The translations under genes were made by a program, and so were the position numbers. Positions 13,009-29,465 of a stretch of 64,000 nucleotides of DNA are shown here, piece after piece. Every line of letters begins with the position of its first letter. Positions within the stretch are counted from its first letter, which is position 1. This stretch comes from Deinococcus soli (ex Cha et al. 2016) (lineage in GTDB: Bacteria > Deinococcota > Deinococci > Deinococcales > Deinococcaceae), in the NCBI RefSeq assembly GCF_001007995.1, contig NZ_CP011389.1, positions 372,001-436,000 of the forward strand. The letters are read 5' to 3'. Under the pieces are notes generated by a model, which saw nothing but the letters and a program-made list of their open reading frames with translations, was not told the DNA's origin and ran no database searches.

Positions 13009-14175
13009 TCAGGGCGGGGGCGCAGTGACCGGTCGGGCCAGCACGGCGCGCAGCGCGGCGTTGATCCACGCGAAGGCCCGGCGGGTGTTCGGCATGGTGT
13101 ACGTCTGGTCGGCGCCGCGCTGCATGAACACGTACACGAGGTGGCGGCCGTCCGTCGTTTCCAGGTAGCCGCTGTAGGTCAGCAGCTGCCAGCCGTTGCC
13201 GCCCTTGGCGCCCACGTACCGCACGCGGTTCTGGTGCGTCAGGGTCAACGCGGACTTCCCGAAGCCCAGCGCCATGACCTCCCGCTGCCAGCGGCGTGAG
13301 GTCTCCGAGAGGTCCGGACGCAGGAATTCCTGCGCGACGAGCGTCCCGAACTCGTACGGCGTGCTGAGGTTGTATACCTGGGCGTCCACGGCGTCGTCCC
13401 GGCGGTGGTCAAAGTGGTCGTTCAGCTTGCGCTGCACGTAATCCGCGCGGTAGCGCTGGGCGTCCTGATCGATCAGCGCGGCGATCCGGCGCTGCTCATC
13501 GCCATGTGCGCCGGTCCAGCGGGACGTTCCGTTGAAGGTCGCGGACAGGCCAGTCTGCGCCACCCACCAGGCCTTGGTCGGCAGGATCAGTCGCGTGCGG
13601 CACAGGCCCAGGCGGTCGGCGACGTCCTGCACGGCGTTCAGGCCCACTCGGCGGTGCAGGATGTCGGTGGCGGTGTTGTCGCTGTTGCGGATCATCCGTT
13701 CGCTTAGGGTCCGGACATCCGAACCGTCGAAGGGATAACTGCCCAGCGACTGGTTCTGACGGGTCACCTTGAACCGCTCGGCGGGACTGACCGCTCCCGA
13801 GTCCACGCCGCGCAGCAGGGCCCACAGCACCGCCTGCTTGTACATGCTGGCCAGCGGGAAGACGCGGTCGGGATTCGTGGCGACGGCGCGGCGGACCGAG
13901 AGCGTGACCGGGTCGACCTCGGCCACCCACAGGCCCAGCTGTCCGCTCAGGTGATGCGGGGGCGGCGGGGCTGTGGGCACAGCTGGCGCGGCCTTCAGGC
14001 AGCCCCGGTCGTCCCGCAGTGGGTCGGAAATCGCCTGCGGCTGCCCCGGCCGGGCCTGTCCGGGCACGGACTGGCGTTGCAGGGTCACGTGCCCCTCGCG
14101 CTGCGGGGCGGGCTGGGCGCAGCCCAGCAGGACAGCGGGCAGCCACCACGCCGCCCGGACAGGGAAGCCCCTCAC
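13009..14175 (-). CDS. Lipoprotein serine hydrolase, class A beta-lactamase fold
   Basis: 388 residues with an exported N-terminus ending in a lipobox (VLLGC) and a proline-rich linker. The active-site set of penicillin-recognising serine hydrolases is present: SMYK (SxxK), NSDN (SDN) and KGG in VGAKGGNG in place of KTG. It may be a beta-lactamase, a carboxypeptidase or an esterase-like relative; the KGG change makes substrate prediction unsafe. The GTG start at 14173-14175 lies one base after the degV stop, so the two are co-transcribed. Confidence 0.82.
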   Translation of the reverse strand: MRGFPVRAAWWLPAVLLGCAQPAPQREGHVTLQRQSVPGQARPGQPQAISDPLRDDRGCLKAAPAVPTAPPPPHHLSGQLGLWVAEVDPVTLSVRRAVATNPDRVFPLASMYKQAVLWALLRGVDSGAVSPAERFKVTRQNQSLGSYPFDGSDVRTLSERMIRNSDNTATDILHRRVGLNAVQDVADRLGLCRTRLILPTKAWWVAQTGLSATFNGTSRWTGAHGDEQRRIAALIDQDAQRYRADYVQRKLNDHFDHRRDDAVDAQVYNLSTPYEFGTLVAQEFLRPDLSETSRRWQREVMALGFGKSALTLTHQNRVRYVGAKGGNGWQLLTYSGYLETTDGRHLVYVFMQRGADQTYTMPNTRRAFAWINAALRAVLARPVTAPPP

Positions 14176-14176
14176 G

Positions 14177-15022
14177 TCAGACCGTGACAGGCTCCAGGGT
14201 CACGCCGACCGTGCCGGGGCCCGCGTGGGTCGCGACGACCGCGCCGATCTGATGGTCGCCCATGTCCTCGAACGTCAGGCCCGCCAGGCCGGCGCGGACC
14301 TCCCTGACGTACTCCTCGCCGCCCGGGGTGCACATCACGGCCAGGCGCACGCTGCCGTGTTTGGCGACGTACTTCTTCACGTGATCCACGATGTCCGCCA
14401 TGGCCTTCTTGTGACCGCGCACGCGCCCACCGGAATCCACTCGGCCGTCCTTGACGACCAGGATCGGCTTGATGTTCAGCAGGCTGCCCAGCAGCGCCTG
14501 CGCGCCACCGATGCGCCCGTTGATCCGCAGGAAGTCCAGGGTGTCCACCGTGAAGCGGATGTCCGCCTTCGCGCCGGCCGCCTCCAGCTGCCGCACGAGC
14601 TCATCCATGCTCAGGCCCTGGTGCGCCAGTTCAGCGGCGCGCAGGACGCGCAGGCCCAGGCCCATGCTGACCGAGCGGCTGTCGACGACCGTGACCTTCC
14701 CGCCGAACTCCTGAGCGGCGAGGCGGGCGCTGCCGACCGTGCCGGACATCTGACCACTGATGTGGATGCTCAGCACCTGATCGGCCGTCTGAAGCGCCGC
14801 GGCGTACGCGGCGGCAAACTCGGCCGGGCTGGGCTGAGAGGTGCTGGGGGTCTTCTTGCCGGCCTTGAGGCCCGTGAAAATGTCCTGCGGGGTGATCTCC
14901 AGGCCGTCTTTGTGCATCTTCCCGTCGAACAGCACGTACAGCGGCACGCCGGTCACGCCAATCTGAGCAAGCAGCTCTGGCGTCAGGTCACATGTGGAAT
15001 CCGTGACGATCGCAATGGTCAT
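14177..15022 (-). CDS. DegV family fatty-acid-binding protein
   Basis: 281 residues. DegV/FakB-like proteins bind a fatty acid for phosphorylation by a FakA kinase. Signatures are [46 protein letters not shown] and [24 protein letters not shown]. Its promoter is leaderless in type: TAGTAT (15029-15034 on the minus strand) six bases before the ATG. The serine hydrolase gene follows immediately. Confidence 0.93.
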   Translation of the reverse strand: MTIAIVTDSTCDLTPELLAQIGVTGVPLYVLFDGKMHKDGLEITPQDIFTGLKAGKKTPSTSQPSPAEFAAAYAAALQTADQVLSIHISGQMSGTVGSARLAAQEFGGKVTVVDSRSVSMGLGLRVLRAAELAHQGLSMDELVRQLEAAGAKADIRFTVDTLDFLRINGRIGGAQALLGSLLNIKPILVVKDGRVDSGGRVRGHKKAMADIVDHVKKYVAKHGSVRLAVMCTPGGEEYVREVRAGLAGLTFEDMGDHQIGAVVATHAGPGTVGVTLEPVTV

Positions 15023-15074
15023 TCCCTGATACTAGCGTGACCTTCGACACGGTGCAGACAAGCAGCACGCGAAA

Positions 15075-15092
15075 CCGCCCCGTGAGGGGCGG
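15075..15092 (-). terminator. Terminator after the Fe-S oxidoreductase gene
   Basis: Stem CCGCCCC with a four-base loop and GGGGCGG, followed on the minus strand by TTTC. It separates the Fe-S gene from degV. Confidence 0.7.
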
Positions 15093-15109
15093 CTCGGACG
15101 TCCGTCAGG

Positions 15110-18295
<3,186 letters not shown>

Positions 18296-18387
18296 GGGGG
18301 CAACTCCTTCGGTCGGAATGGCTTAACTGTACTCGGACGAAAAATTAGACTGAGTCAAAGTATATCGGACAGCGCGGCACCCGCGCA

Positions 18388-19008
18388 TCACCCGTGCACC
18401 GGGTCCCGCGTCAACCCCACATGCACCAGATACACGCTGTCCGACTCATCCTCCGACGAGCGGGCCAGGAACTCCTGCACCACCCCGGACAGCCGCTCGC
18501 GGAACGCCTGCGCGTCCTCCCGCGACAGCCGCAGCAGCGCCCATTCCCCCAGCGGCCGCTGCCCTGCCGGGGCACCCGACCCGTCCAGTTCCTCACGCGT
18601 CAACTCACGCCGGGTCAGCAGGCCCTCCGGCGTCACGTGAAACCGCAGCAGCCAGTCCGGCGACACCCGCTGATACTCCCGCGCGTAGCCGCGCAGCATC
18701 CGCTCCCACGAGGGAAGCTGCACGCCCGACAGCATCTCCTCCAGCGGCATCACCCGCGACGGGTCCACGATGAACTCGTTCGACACCGCCCCGAACACCG
18801 CCGGACGCTGAGAGGCGACCTCCCGCACCAGCCCCAGCCGCACGAACCGCTTCACCCAGTACCCCAGAGAGGTCGGCGGGGACCCGGTGATCTCCGCCGC
18901 CTGCGCGATCGTCATCGGCGCCGCCATGAAAGGCGTCAGGAGACGCATACGGTCATGATCCAGCAGCACCTCAACCACCTGCGGATCGTCAAGGATAACG
19001 TGCGCCAT
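18388..19008 (-). CDS. Winged-helix (ArsR-like) regulator
   Basis: 206 residues. The N-terminal winged helix is MRLLTPFMAAPMTIAQAAEITGSPPTSLGYWVKRFVRLGLVREV, and the C-terminal domain is helical and charged (TRREL...REELDGSG, ...FRERLSGVVQEFLARSS). The target is unknown. It is transcribed divergently from the small exported protein gene at 19075. The start is ATG at 19006-19008; an upstream extension has no family character. Confidence 0.75.
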   Translation of the reverse strand: MAHVILDDPQVVEVLLDHDRMRLLTPFMAAPMTIAQAAEITGSPPTSLGYWVKRFVRLGLVREVASQRPAVFGAVSNEFIVDPSRVMPLEEMLSGVQLPSWERMLRGYAREYQRVSPDWLLRFHVTPEGLLTRRELTREELDGSGAPAGQRPLGEWALLRLSREDAQAFRERLSGVVQEFLARSSEDESDSVYLVHVGLTRDPVHG

Positions 19009-19074
19009 ACCGCGAATTCTACGGGGGTTTTCGCAGTGGACCTCCGCTACCGTGGTCACCACCGGAGGTCCCCC

Positions 19075-19206
19075 ATGACGCGCACCATCCTGCTGGCCCT
19101 GACCCTCGTCCTTCCACACGCGAGTGCCGCCGCCCTGACCGGGCCGGCCGAGAGTGGCATCTCCCTGACCTGTTCCATGCGGGTGTGCCCACCCAGCGCC
19201 CCGTAA
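19075..19206 (+). CDS. Small exported protein (43 aa), two Cys
   Basis: MTRTILLALTLVLPHASAA is a clear signal peptide, leaving about 24 mature residues that end CSMRVCPPSAP with two cysteines four apart. The strong GGAGG at seven bases supports real translation. It shares its upstream region with the divergent regulator and precedes a lipoprotein gene. I do not recognise a family; a secreted peptide or a degraded gene start are both possible. Confidence 0.6.
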   Translation: MTRTILLALTLVLPHASAAALTGPAESGISLTCSMRVCPPSAP

Positions 19207-19295
19207 ACGACGCCTTCCTCACCCGACGCCGCAGCCCAGCCCTCCACATCACGCGGCGCGCGGGGCGCCTTGCTCCTCACCCACGAGAGGCCCAC

Positions 19296-19817
19296 ATGAC
19301 GCGACTCCTGCCCCTGACCACCCTGTACCCGGCCACCCTGTTTCTGCCCCTGCTGCTCGCCGCGTGCGGTGGGGGCGGCACCTCCACCCCAGGCCCGACG
19401 CCGACACCGGGGAACGCGATCACCACGCGCCTCGCGGCGTGCCCGGTCGTGAACACCTCCTCGGACCCCGCCGCGAGTAGCTGCCTCGCCGGGACGTACG
19501 CCGGACAGACCCTCAGCGGCGCGGCGTGCGCCCTGACGGTCGCGGCGGACGGCGCGTACACCTTCACCAGCCCGACCCTGACGTACTCATTCACGCCCAC
19601 CCCCCAGGCCATCCGGGTGTTCGGGCGGCAGGCGCTGCCGGACCTGAATCAGGTGATCTGGCTGATCGACGACCCGCTGACCGCCACCGAACCGAAGGAA
19701 CTGGACCTCCACGCCACCTGGGGCCGGGGCGCGCCCAGCGTGAAACTGGACATCCAGGGCACAAAACGCCTCGCGGGGGGCGGCAGCACCTCCGTGACCT
19801 GCACCGTTCCGTTGTAG
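19296..19817 (+). CDS. Hypothetical lipoprotein
   Basis: 173 residues. The lipoprotein signal ends LLLAAC, followed by a Gly/Pro/Thr linker and a small beta-rich domain with several cysteines (AACPVVN, SSCLAGTYAGQ, AACALTV, VTCTVPL) that could form disulfides outside the membrane. The start is ATG 19296 after a GAGAGG site. No family recognised. Confidence 0.78.
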   Translation: MTRLLPLTTLYPATLFLPLLLAACGGGGTSTPGPTPTPGNAITTRLAACPVVNTSSDPAASSCLAGTYAGQTLSGAACALTVAADGAYTFTSPTLTYSFTPTPQAIRVFGRQALPDLNQVIWLIDDPLTATEPKELDLHATWGRGAPSVKLDIQGTKRLAGGGSTSVTCTVPL

Positions 19818-19877
19818 GCCCCGCTCGCCGGGGATCAGGGGATCAGGAATACCACCGACCCCACCCCGGACCCTGAA

Positions 19878-19913
19878 GGCCGCCCAGGCGCGCGCTCACT
19901 GCGCCGGGCGGCC
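19878..19913 (+). terminator. Terminator-like hairpin after lipoprotein gene
   Basis: Stem GGCCGCCCAGGCGC with its near-perfect complement GCGCCGGGCGGCC (one bulge) and an eight-base loop. There is no long T run. It sits just before the MoxR promoter. Confidence 0.55.
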
Positions 19914-19934
19914 CCATTGATGTAGCCTCAGCGC

Positions 19935-20960
<1,026 letters not shown>

Positions 20961-20968
20961 GGGGGGGG

Positions 20969-21037
20969 GATGGTCGATGGTTGACAGTTGATGGAGAACC
21001 GCCTTTTCCATCAACCATCAACCATCAACGTTCAACA
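20969..21037. repeat. Heptamer-repeat hairpin (TTGATGG type)
   Basis: The left arm of degenerate GGTTGAT words (GATGGTTGACAGTTGATGGA) pairs with the right arm TCCATCAACCATCAACCATC across a short loop. It lies between the MoxR and VWA genes. The same word appears at 3008-3047 and 57281-57358. Confidence 0.75.
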
Positions 21038-21048
21038 CCGGGAGCCGT

Positions 21049-22184
<1,136 letters not shown>

Positions 22185-22188
<4 letters not shown>

Positions 22189-23003
22189 TCGCCACGAGTC
22201 GCCCCGACGACTTCGAGGTTGCCCTGACGCTAACACCAGATGCGGGGTCGGTGTGGTTCGTGTTCGACGGACCGAAACTCGTCCTGCGCGCGGACGGCAC
22301 CCTGCCGACCGGGGAAGCCCCACTGCCTGCGGTGGACGTGACGCGGCTGGGCACCCTGGACGGCACGTCGTATCTGGCGGCGGGACTGGACGGCGACCTG
22401 CCCGGCGGCTTCCAGGCCGTGCCCGTTCGCTCCGGCTTCGGCCGCCTGCCCGATCATCACATGGGGCTGGCCGGGTACGCCGCGCAGGTCATCGAGTTCG
22501 CGCGCACGCACCGCTACTGCGGCCGCTGCTCTGCGCCCCTGAGTGACGTCACGCATGAACGCTCGCGCCGCTGCCCGAACTGCGGCCTGACGGTGTACCC
22601 GCGCGTGGCCCCCGTCGCAATGGTGCTCATCCGGCGCGGTCAGGGCCGGGACACCGAACTGTTGCTGGCCCGCAGCCCGCACTTCCCGCCCGGCATGTAC
22701 TCCGCGCTGGCGGGTTTCGTGGAACCCTCCGAGACGCTGGAAGCCGCCGCCCGGCGCGAGGTACAGGAGGAGGTGGGCGTGCAGATCACGGACCTCCGGT
22801 ACCAGTTCAGTCAGCCGTGGCCGTTCCCGCACTCGCTGATGCTGGGCTTCACCGCCGAGTACGTGGGCGGCGACATCACCCCGCAGCCCGGCGAGATCGA
22901 CGACGCCCGCTGGTTCCCCGTCACCGGCCTCCCCACCCTGCCCGCCGCGTTCAGCATCGCGCGGGCGCTGATCGACGGGGCGGTGGCAGGCGCGCTGGAG
23001 TAA
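22185..23003 (+). CDS. nudC: NAD(H) diphosphatase, NUDIX
   Basis: 272 residues. An N-terminal domain precedes a zinc ribbon (CGRCSAPL...CPNCGL) and a NUDIX box GFVEPSETLEAAARREVQEEVG. The trailing SQPWPFPHSLM is the NudC SQPWPFP motif. It hydrolyses NAD(H) and can remove NAD caps from RNA. Coupled to the VWA gene by ATGA. Confidence 0.94.
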
Positions 23004-23099
23004 GTGGGAAGTGGGCAGCGGGTCGGCTGCTGGGTACACCACCCTTCATCACTTGGATCGCCCCCGCCCATCCACGGGCCACCCACTGCCCACTTCCCA
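23003..23099. repeat. Inverted repeat AAGTGGG type
   Basis: GTGGGAAGTGGGCAG (23004-23018) pairs perfectly over 14 bases with CTGCCCACTTCCCA (23086-23099) across a 67-base loop. The arms are built of degenerate GGGAAGT words, so the layout matches the other heptamer hairpins but the word is different. It fills the nudC-LRV gap. Confidence 0.7.
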
Positions 23100-23125
23100 T
23101 GTCCCCCCGTGCCATCATCGCTGCG

Positions 23126-24526
23126 ATGACTGGTGAGCTTGACCCGCGGACGCTGACGATCTTGGGTGTGGAGGGAGCGCTGGAGGCGGCAGGTGCGCCG
23201 CGCGCGACGGCAGATACGCTGTCGGGCCTGTCGGCGCATCCCGACGCTCGGGTGCGGGCGCGGGTGGCGCGGCATCCGAACACACCCGTGGAGGTGCTGG
23301 GCGGACTGGCGGCGGCGTACCCGGCGGACGTGCTGGCGAACCCGGGGTTGCCGCTGATGCGGCTGGCGCGGCCGAACCTGCTGGGCGTGTTCCCGGCGGA
23401 CGGGGTGATCGCGCTGCTGAACGCGCCGGGCGTGCCGGGGTGGGTGGTGGATTCGGCGCTGCGGCACGAGGACTACGCGGTTCGGACGGCACTGGCGGGC
23501 CGGGCGGACCTGAGTGCCGAGCGGGTGGCGGCGCTGGCGCAGGACGCCGGCTGGCAGATCCGCGAGGCGGTCGCGCGCAGGGACGCGCTGCCCGAGGCGC
23601 TCGTGCGGCAGCTGGCGGCGGATGACGATTACGACGTGCGCAAGGCCGTGGCGTCCCGACCTGACCTGCCGGGGGACGTGCTGCGCGTGCTGGTCGGGGA
23701 CGCGCACGGCATGGTGCGGGCCGGGGTGGCGCGGCGGCTGGACCTGCCGCTGGACTGCATGATCCAGCTTGCGGCGGACGGCGACCCGGACGTGCTGGCG
23801 ACCCTGGCGCGCCGGGTGGATCTGCCCCGGTCGGTGCGGGAGTGGCTGGCGACGAACGATCAGCCGCTGGTGCGCGCGGCGGCACTCCAGGCGTGGACGG
23901 TCCCGGTGGAGTGGCTGGCGCGGGCGGAGGTGGACGCCGATCCGGACGTGCGTGCCGCGCTGGCCCGCCGCCCGGACGCCCCGGCGGACCTGCTGACGCG
24001 GCTGGCGGGCGACGAGTCCGAGACGGTGCGCCGCGCCGTGCTGGAGCGCAGCGACCTGCCGGAGGGCGCGGTGCTGGCCCTGGCCCGCGCGCCGGAAGGC
24101 GACATCCGCCTGCACGTGGCGAGCGCGGAGGGGATTCCCGCGTCGGTGCTGGACGCCCTGCTGAGCGACCCGGACGCGAGTGTGCGGACGGTGCTGGCGG
24201 TGCGCCCGGACCTGGCCGAGGCGCAGCTGGAGGTGCTGGCGGGCGACCCGAACCCGGAAGTGCGCCGCGCTGTGGCGTACGCGACCGCCACCCCGGGCGG
24301 GACGCTGGCGGGGCTGGCCCGCGACCCGAATGCCGGGGTGCGCCGCGCGGCGGCCCTGCACCCGAACCTCGACCCGGCGGAACTGGCCGTCCTGGCCGGG
24401 GACACGGACGAGGGCGTGCGGCTGGCTGTCGCCGGGCGCGCCGACCTCTCCCCCACGGTGCGGGACGCACTGCGGGCCGATCCGGAGGCGAGCGTGCGCG
24501 AGGAGGCCGCGCGGGCCGGCGCGTGA
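23126..24526 (+). CDS. LRV/HEAT-like repeat protein
   Basis: 466 residues made almost entirely of ~24-residue helical repeats of the leucine-rich-variant kind, with the pattern LAxDPxxxVRxAVAxRPDLPxxVL repeated roughly 18 times. Such solenoids bind proteins; no catalytic motif is visible. ATG 23126 is preferred over ATG 23099 because the latter lies in the inverted repeat. Its stop overlaps the next NUDIX gene by GTGA. Confidence 0.85.
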   Translation: MTGELDPRTLTILGVEGALEAAGAPRATADTLSGLSAHPDARVRARVARHPNTPVEVLGGLAAAYPADVLANPGLPLMRLARPNLLGVFPADGVIALLNAPGVPGWVVDSALRHEDYAVRTALAGRADLSAERVAALAQDAGWQIREAVARRDALPEALVRQLAADDDYDVRKAVASRPDLPGDVLRVLVGDAHGMVRAGVARRLDLPLDCMIQLAADGDPDVLATLARRVDLPRSVREWLATNDQPLVRAAALQAWTVPVEWLARAEVDADPDVRAALARRPDAPADLLTRLAGDESETVRRAVLERSDLPEGAVLALARAPEGDIRLHVASAEGIPASVLDALLSDPDASVRTVLAVRPDLAEAQLEVLAGDPNPEVRRAVAYATATPGGTLAGLARDPNAGVRRAAALHPNLDPAELAVLAGDTDEGVRLAVAGRADLSPTVRDALRADPEASVREEAARAGA

Positions 24527-24996
24527 CGGACATCCGACTGCCGCTGGGAGGCGTGAAGTTCAGCGTGCGGGCCGTGATCCTCTGCACGCGCGGGGACACG
24601 CTCCTGACGAACTGCGGGCCCGGCGAGCACGGCAGCGGCTTTCATTTCCTGCCGGGCGGGGCGCTCAGGGCGGACGAGGATGCCGCGCAGGCCGCCGCGC
24701 GCGAGTGGCACGAGGAGACCGGCCTGACCGTATCAGGATTGCGGCTGGTGGGGGTCGTCGAGAGCTTCTTCGGCCAGCCGGGACGGCGCGAGCACGAGAT
24801 CGGCTTCTACTACCACCTGCCCGCCCCACCTGACCTGCCGGACGGGACGTTCACCGTGCAGGACAACCCGGACGTGCAGTGCCAGTGGGTACCCTTCGAC
24901 CGGATTGAGGCGACCCCGGTGTACCCACTGGTCGTCCGGGACCTGCTGCGCGTCCCGCCGGGCGAGGTGCGGCATATCCTGAATCGGGAGGCGTGA
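24523..24996 (+). CDS. NUDIX hydrolase
   Basis: 157 residues with a perfect NUDIX box (G-x5-E-x7-REWHEETGL) in LPGGALRADEDAAQAAARE. It cleaves a nucleoside diphosphate linked to another group; the substrate is unknown. Deinococcus genomes carry many NUDIX enzymes. Start GTG 24523, overlapping the LRV gene. Confidence 0.92.
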   Translation: MTDIRLPLGGVKFSVRAVILCTRGDTLLTNCGPGEHGSGFHFLPGGALRADEDAAQAAAREWHEETGLTVSGLRLVGVVESFFGQPGRREHEIGFYYHLPAPPDLPDGTFTVQDNPDVQCQWVPFDRIEATPVYPLVVRDLLRVPPGEVRHILNREA

Positions 24997-25008
24997 CCCG
25001 CCGCACCC

Positions 25009-25161
25009 TCATTTCGCCATGCAGAACACCTGCCCCAGAATTGTGCGGATGCACCCATCGCCCGCTTTCGGGCTGGGCGGCGGCTCATCACTGGCCAGGG
25101 CAGGAGCACTGAGCAGCAGGACGGTGGCGGCGGCGGTGATCAGACGTTTCAGGTTCGACAT
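25009..25161 (-). CDS. Small exported protein (50 aa), two Cys
   Basis: MSNLKRLITAAATVLLLSAPALA is a strong signal peptide. The mature part of ~27 residues (SDEPPPSPKAGDGC...) has two cysteines, ten apart, near the C-terminus (CIRTILGQVFC). AAGGAGG four bases before ATG 25159-25161 is an excellent ribosome site. No family recognised. Like the 19075 protein it is tiny, exported and has a C-terminal cysteine pair. Confidence 0.72.
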   Translation of the reverse strand: MSNLKRLITAAATVLLLSAPALASDEPPPSPKAGDGCIRTILGQVFCMAK

Positions 25162-25252
25162 GTGGCCTCCTTGACTCCCGCCTGAGCGGGGTACGTACAG
25201 TCCACCGCAAGCGGCGTGCGGATGCACCTCTTGCTTCCGTCAATCAGATATG

Positions 25253-25287
25253 CCGTGCCCCCGCCAGGAGATCCGGCGGGGGCACGG
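25253..25287. terminator. Strong hairpin downstream of radical SAM gene
   Basis: Perfect 13-bp stem (CCGTGCCCCCGCC / GGCGGGGGCACGG) with a nine-base loop. No T run, but it is placed 70 bp after the minus-strand radical SAM stop. Confidence 0.6.
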
Positions 25288-25355
25288 GGGGGCTGTCGTC
25301 ACAGAAACTGGATCCAGACGTGAGGGGCGTCCTGCTGGCCCCCCCAGTACAGCTG

Positions 25356-26888
<1,533 letters not shown>

Positions 26889-26977
26889 GGGTCCTCCGGG
26901 GGCGCGCGGCTGGAGGGGGTGTTCCTCCGGGCTCCTCACCGGGTCCGCCAGAGGGGCGGCGCGCGTCACAATCGGCG

Positions 26978-26983
26978 ATTCTA
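26978..26983 (-). promoter_or_regulatory. Candidate -10 box for radical SAM gene
   Basis: TAGAAT on the minus strand in an otherwise very GC-rich 212-bp gap. No convincing -35 is seen. Confidence 0.4.
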
Positions 26984-27100
26984 GCGGACGCACGCAGGTG
27001 CAAGTGGGGGGCGCGTCACGTGCCGCCGCGCGCACGTGCCCACGGTGGGGGCATGAGAGGCGCCCCGTGCGTGCGGGGTGCATGGCGTAGAATGCCGCGC

Positions 27101-27340
27101 ATGAAGAGTGATCCCGTGGATCTGACCCTGTTCCTGGCGCAGAGCGTGGTGGACCAGCCGTCGCTGGTGCGCGTCACCCGGCGCGGCCCGACCGTCATGG
27201 TGCGCGTCGGCCCCGGCGAGGAGGGCCGCCTGATCGGCCGTCAGGGCCGCGTGATCCAGGCGATCCGCACGCTCGTGCGCGCCGCCTCCGACCCGCGCGA
27301 ACGGCTGAACGTCGATCTGGACGCGCCCCGCAAAGCGTGA
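27101..27340 (+). CDS. khpA: KH-domain RNA-binding protein
   Basis: 79-residue single KH domain with the core GRLIGRQGRVIQAIRTLV (GxxG loop). KhpA binds RNA with KhpB and is normally found between rpsP and rimM. Here rimM follows with a GTGA overlap, but rpsP is not adjacent. TAGAAT at 27088-27093, seven bases before the ATG, predicts a leaderless transcript. Confidence 0.92.
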   Translation: MKSDPVDLTLFLAQSVVDQPSLVRVTRRGPTVMVRVGPGEEGRLIGRQGRVIQAIRTLVRAASDPRERLNVDLDAPRKA

Positions 27341-27900
27341 CTGGCGGGGTGACGGGCGGGCAGGACCGGACGCGGCTCGGGTACTTCCTCGGGCCGCATG
27401 GCGTGAAGGGCGGCGTGAAGGTGTTCGTGCTGGGTGACCAGGAGCAGTTCCGCGCGCTGAAACGGGTGTTCGTGGAGGGGCGCGGCTGGCTGCGCGTCGC
27501 GCGGCTGGAGATGCTCGCACCGGGCGTGGCGCTGCACCTGGCGGGCGTGGGGTCGCGTGAAGCGGCGGAGGAACTGCGCGGCCTGAACGTGTTCGCGGCG
27601 GACGACGAACTGCCCGAGCCGGAGGAGGGCGTGTACTACTACCACGAGCTGCGCGGCCTGATCCTGCACGGCGCCGGCGGCGAGGTGCTGGGCGAGGTCG
27701 TGGACGTGGAGGACGCCGGGCATCAGGACCTGCTGGTCGTGCGGCACGAGGGTGGAGAGTCGTTCGTGCCGCTTCAGGCGCCGTACGTACTGGTGAACCT
27801 GAACGACCGCAGGCGCCCGGCGTCGCTGGCGCTCTCGGCGGACGCCCCGGCGGGACTGCTTGAGGCGGATGCCCCTGAGGTCGGCGGCGATGACGCCTGA
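27337..27900 (+). CDS. rimM: Ribosome maturation factor
   Basis: 187 residues. RimM assists 30S assembly by binding S19. Features are [19 protein letters not shown] at the N-terminus and the PRC-barrel segment [11 protein letters not shown]...[17 protein letters not shown]...[11 protein letters not shown] 27337 overlaps the khpA stop. Confidence 0.95.
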   Translation: MTGGVTGGQDRTRLGYFLGPHGVKGGVKVFVLGDQEQFRALKRVFVEGRGWLRVARLEMLAPGVALHLAGVGSREAAEELRGLNVFAADDELPEPEEGVYYYHELRGLILHGAGGEVLGEVVDVEDAGHQDLLVVRHEGGESFVPLQAPYVLVNLNDRRRPASLALSADAPAGLLEADAPEVGGDDA

Positions 27901-28729
27901 GCCCACCCCGGACGGTCCGCTGACCTTCTCGTTCCTGACGCTGTTCCCCGAGCTGCTGGTGCCCTTCGCGTCCGAGGCGATCCTCGGGAAGGCGCGCGAG
28001 CGGCGGCTGGTGGACGTGAACCTCGTGAACATGCGGGACTTCTCGCAGAACAAACACCTGAAGGTGGACGACACGCCCTACGGGGGCGGGGCGGGCATGG
28101 TGATCCGCGTGGACGTCGCCGAGCGGGCGCTGGCGAGCCTGCCGCCCGCCGACGAGGTGATCCTGTTCAGTCCGGCCGGGCAGCCGTTCACGCAGGCGGT
28201 CGCGGAGGAACTGGCCGGGAAGGCGCACCTCGTGTTCCTGTGCGGCCGCTACGAGGGCTTCGACGCCCGCGTGGAGGGGCTGGTCACGCGCGAACTGAGC
28301 GTCGGCGATTTCGTGATGATGGGCGGTGAGGCCGCCGCCGCGTGCGTGCTGGAGGCCGTGGCCCGTCTGCGGCCCGGCGTGCTGGGCGACGCGGACTCGC
28401 ACCGGGCGGACTCGTTCAGTTCGGGCCTGCTGGATTACCCCGAGTACACGCGGCCCCTGGAGTGGCAGGCGCAGGAGGTGCCGGAGGTGCTGCGCGGCGG
28501 GAACCACGCCGCCATCGGCGCGTGGCGGCGCGAGCAGGCGCTGAAGCGCACGCTGGCCCGCCGCCCGGACCTCCTCGCGTCCGCCCCGCTGACCCCACAG
28601 GACAGCGCCACGCTGCTGACCCTGGGCGCCACCCCGGACGACCTGAAGGGCTGGGGCGCGCCCCCTCCCCCACCACCGAAAAAACCGAAACGGAAGAAGA
28701 CACCGGACGCCACGCCATCCGGGACGTGA
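27890..28729 (+). CDS. trmD: tRNA (guanine-N1)-methyltransferase
   Basis: Methylates G37 of tRNAs. 279 residues with the SPOUT knot residues [14 protein letters not shown] and [14 protein letters not shown], the [13 protein letters not shown] loop and [10 protein letters not shown]. The C-terminal tail is Lys/Pro-rich ([13 protein letters not shown]), an extension beyond the core. The ATG (27890) lies 11 bases inside rimM. rplS, often next, is not here. Confidence 0.97.
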   Translation: MTPEPTPDGPLTFSFLTLFPELLVPFASEAILGKARERRLVDVNLVNMRDFSQNKHLKVDDTPYGGGAGMVIRVDVAERALASLPPADEVILFSPAGQPFTQAVAEELAGKAHLVFLCGRYEGFDARVEGLVTRELSVGDFVMMGGEAAAACVLEAVARLRPGVLGDADSHRADSFSSGLLDYPEYTRPLEWQAQEVPEVLRGGNHAAIGAWRREQALKRTLARRPDLLASAPLTPQDSATLLTLGATPDDLKGWGAPPPPPPKKPKRKKTPDATPSGT

Positions 28730-28806
28730 GAATCCAGGCAAAACTTCTTTTCTTCTGTGGGATGCGCTCAAGTCGCGCGGGGCGGAACGCGCCAGCATGA
28801 CAGCCT

Positions 28807-29421
28807 ATGCGCGTTCCGCTGTTTCCCCTGCCGAATCTGGTGCTGTTCCCGGGCGTGGTCCTGCCACTCTACGTGTTCGAGCCCCGGTACCGCACGCTGC
28901 TGGCCGACGTGCAGGCCAGCGGGCAGCCGTTCGGAATCGTGCGGATCCTCCAGACGTCCAAGGAGTCGGACCTGCCGTTCCAGGACCGGGTGTCGCGCGT
29001 GGGGACCCTGGCGCACCTGCGGCACGCCGATCCGCACGAGGACGGCACGAGCACGATCATCATCGCGGGCGGCGACCGTTTCCAGGTGCAGGACTTCCAC
29101 ACGGACCACCCGTACCTGAGTGCCGACGTGACCCTGTGGCCGCTGGAGGCCGAAGGCGACCTGAGCCCCGCCGAGGCCGAGGGGGCGGCGCAGGCCACCG
29201 CGCGTGAACTGCTGTCAGCCCTGCTGCGCCTGAACCCGGAGAACACCGAGGCCCTGCGCGCCGCCGCCCCGGAGGACCCCCTGTTGATCGCCAGTTTCGC
29301 CGCGAGTGTCCTGCCGCTGAGCCCCGAGGCCCGCGAGGATGCCCTGCGCGCCCGGACGCTGCTGGACCGGCTGGATCACCTGCTGGGACAGGTGCCTACG
29401 ACGGCAAAAACGCTGAACTGA
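28807..29421 (+). CDS. LON substrate-binding-domain protein
   Basis: 204 residues matching the N-terminal domain of Lon alone ([29 protein letters not shown]), without ATPase or protease domains. Stand-alone LON-domain proteins are widespread; the role is unclear. It follows trmD by 77 bp and is the last gene before the IS630 insertion. Confidence 0.9.
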   Translation: MRVPLFPLPNLVLFPGVVLPLYVFEPRYRTLLADVQASGQPFGIVRILQTSKESDLPFQDRVSRVGTLAHLRHADPHEDGTSTIIIAGGDRFQVQDFHTDHPYLSADVTLWPLEAEGDLSPAEAEGAAQATARELLSALLRLNPENTEALRAAAPEDPLLIASFAASVLPLSPEAREDALRARTLLDRLDHLLGQVPTTAKTLN

Positions 29422-29424
29422 CGG

Positions 29425-29465
29425 GCAAGGTCCGAGGGTCCAAGGGTCTGAGGCTGTTCCCCTTA
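29425..29465. repeat. Left half of heptamer hairpin split by IS
   Basis: AAGGTCCGAGGGTCCAAGGG and the rest of this arm (to 29465) are degenerate GGGTCC words. The 14-base complement GACCCTCGGACCTT begins at 30512, beyond the insertion. Joining the flanks at the single TA restores a hairpin with a ~25-base loop. Confidence 0.7.

Noticed and set aside
20969..21037. Possible CRISPR-like array
   Set aside because: Words are short, degenerate and without spacers; they form a hairpin instead.
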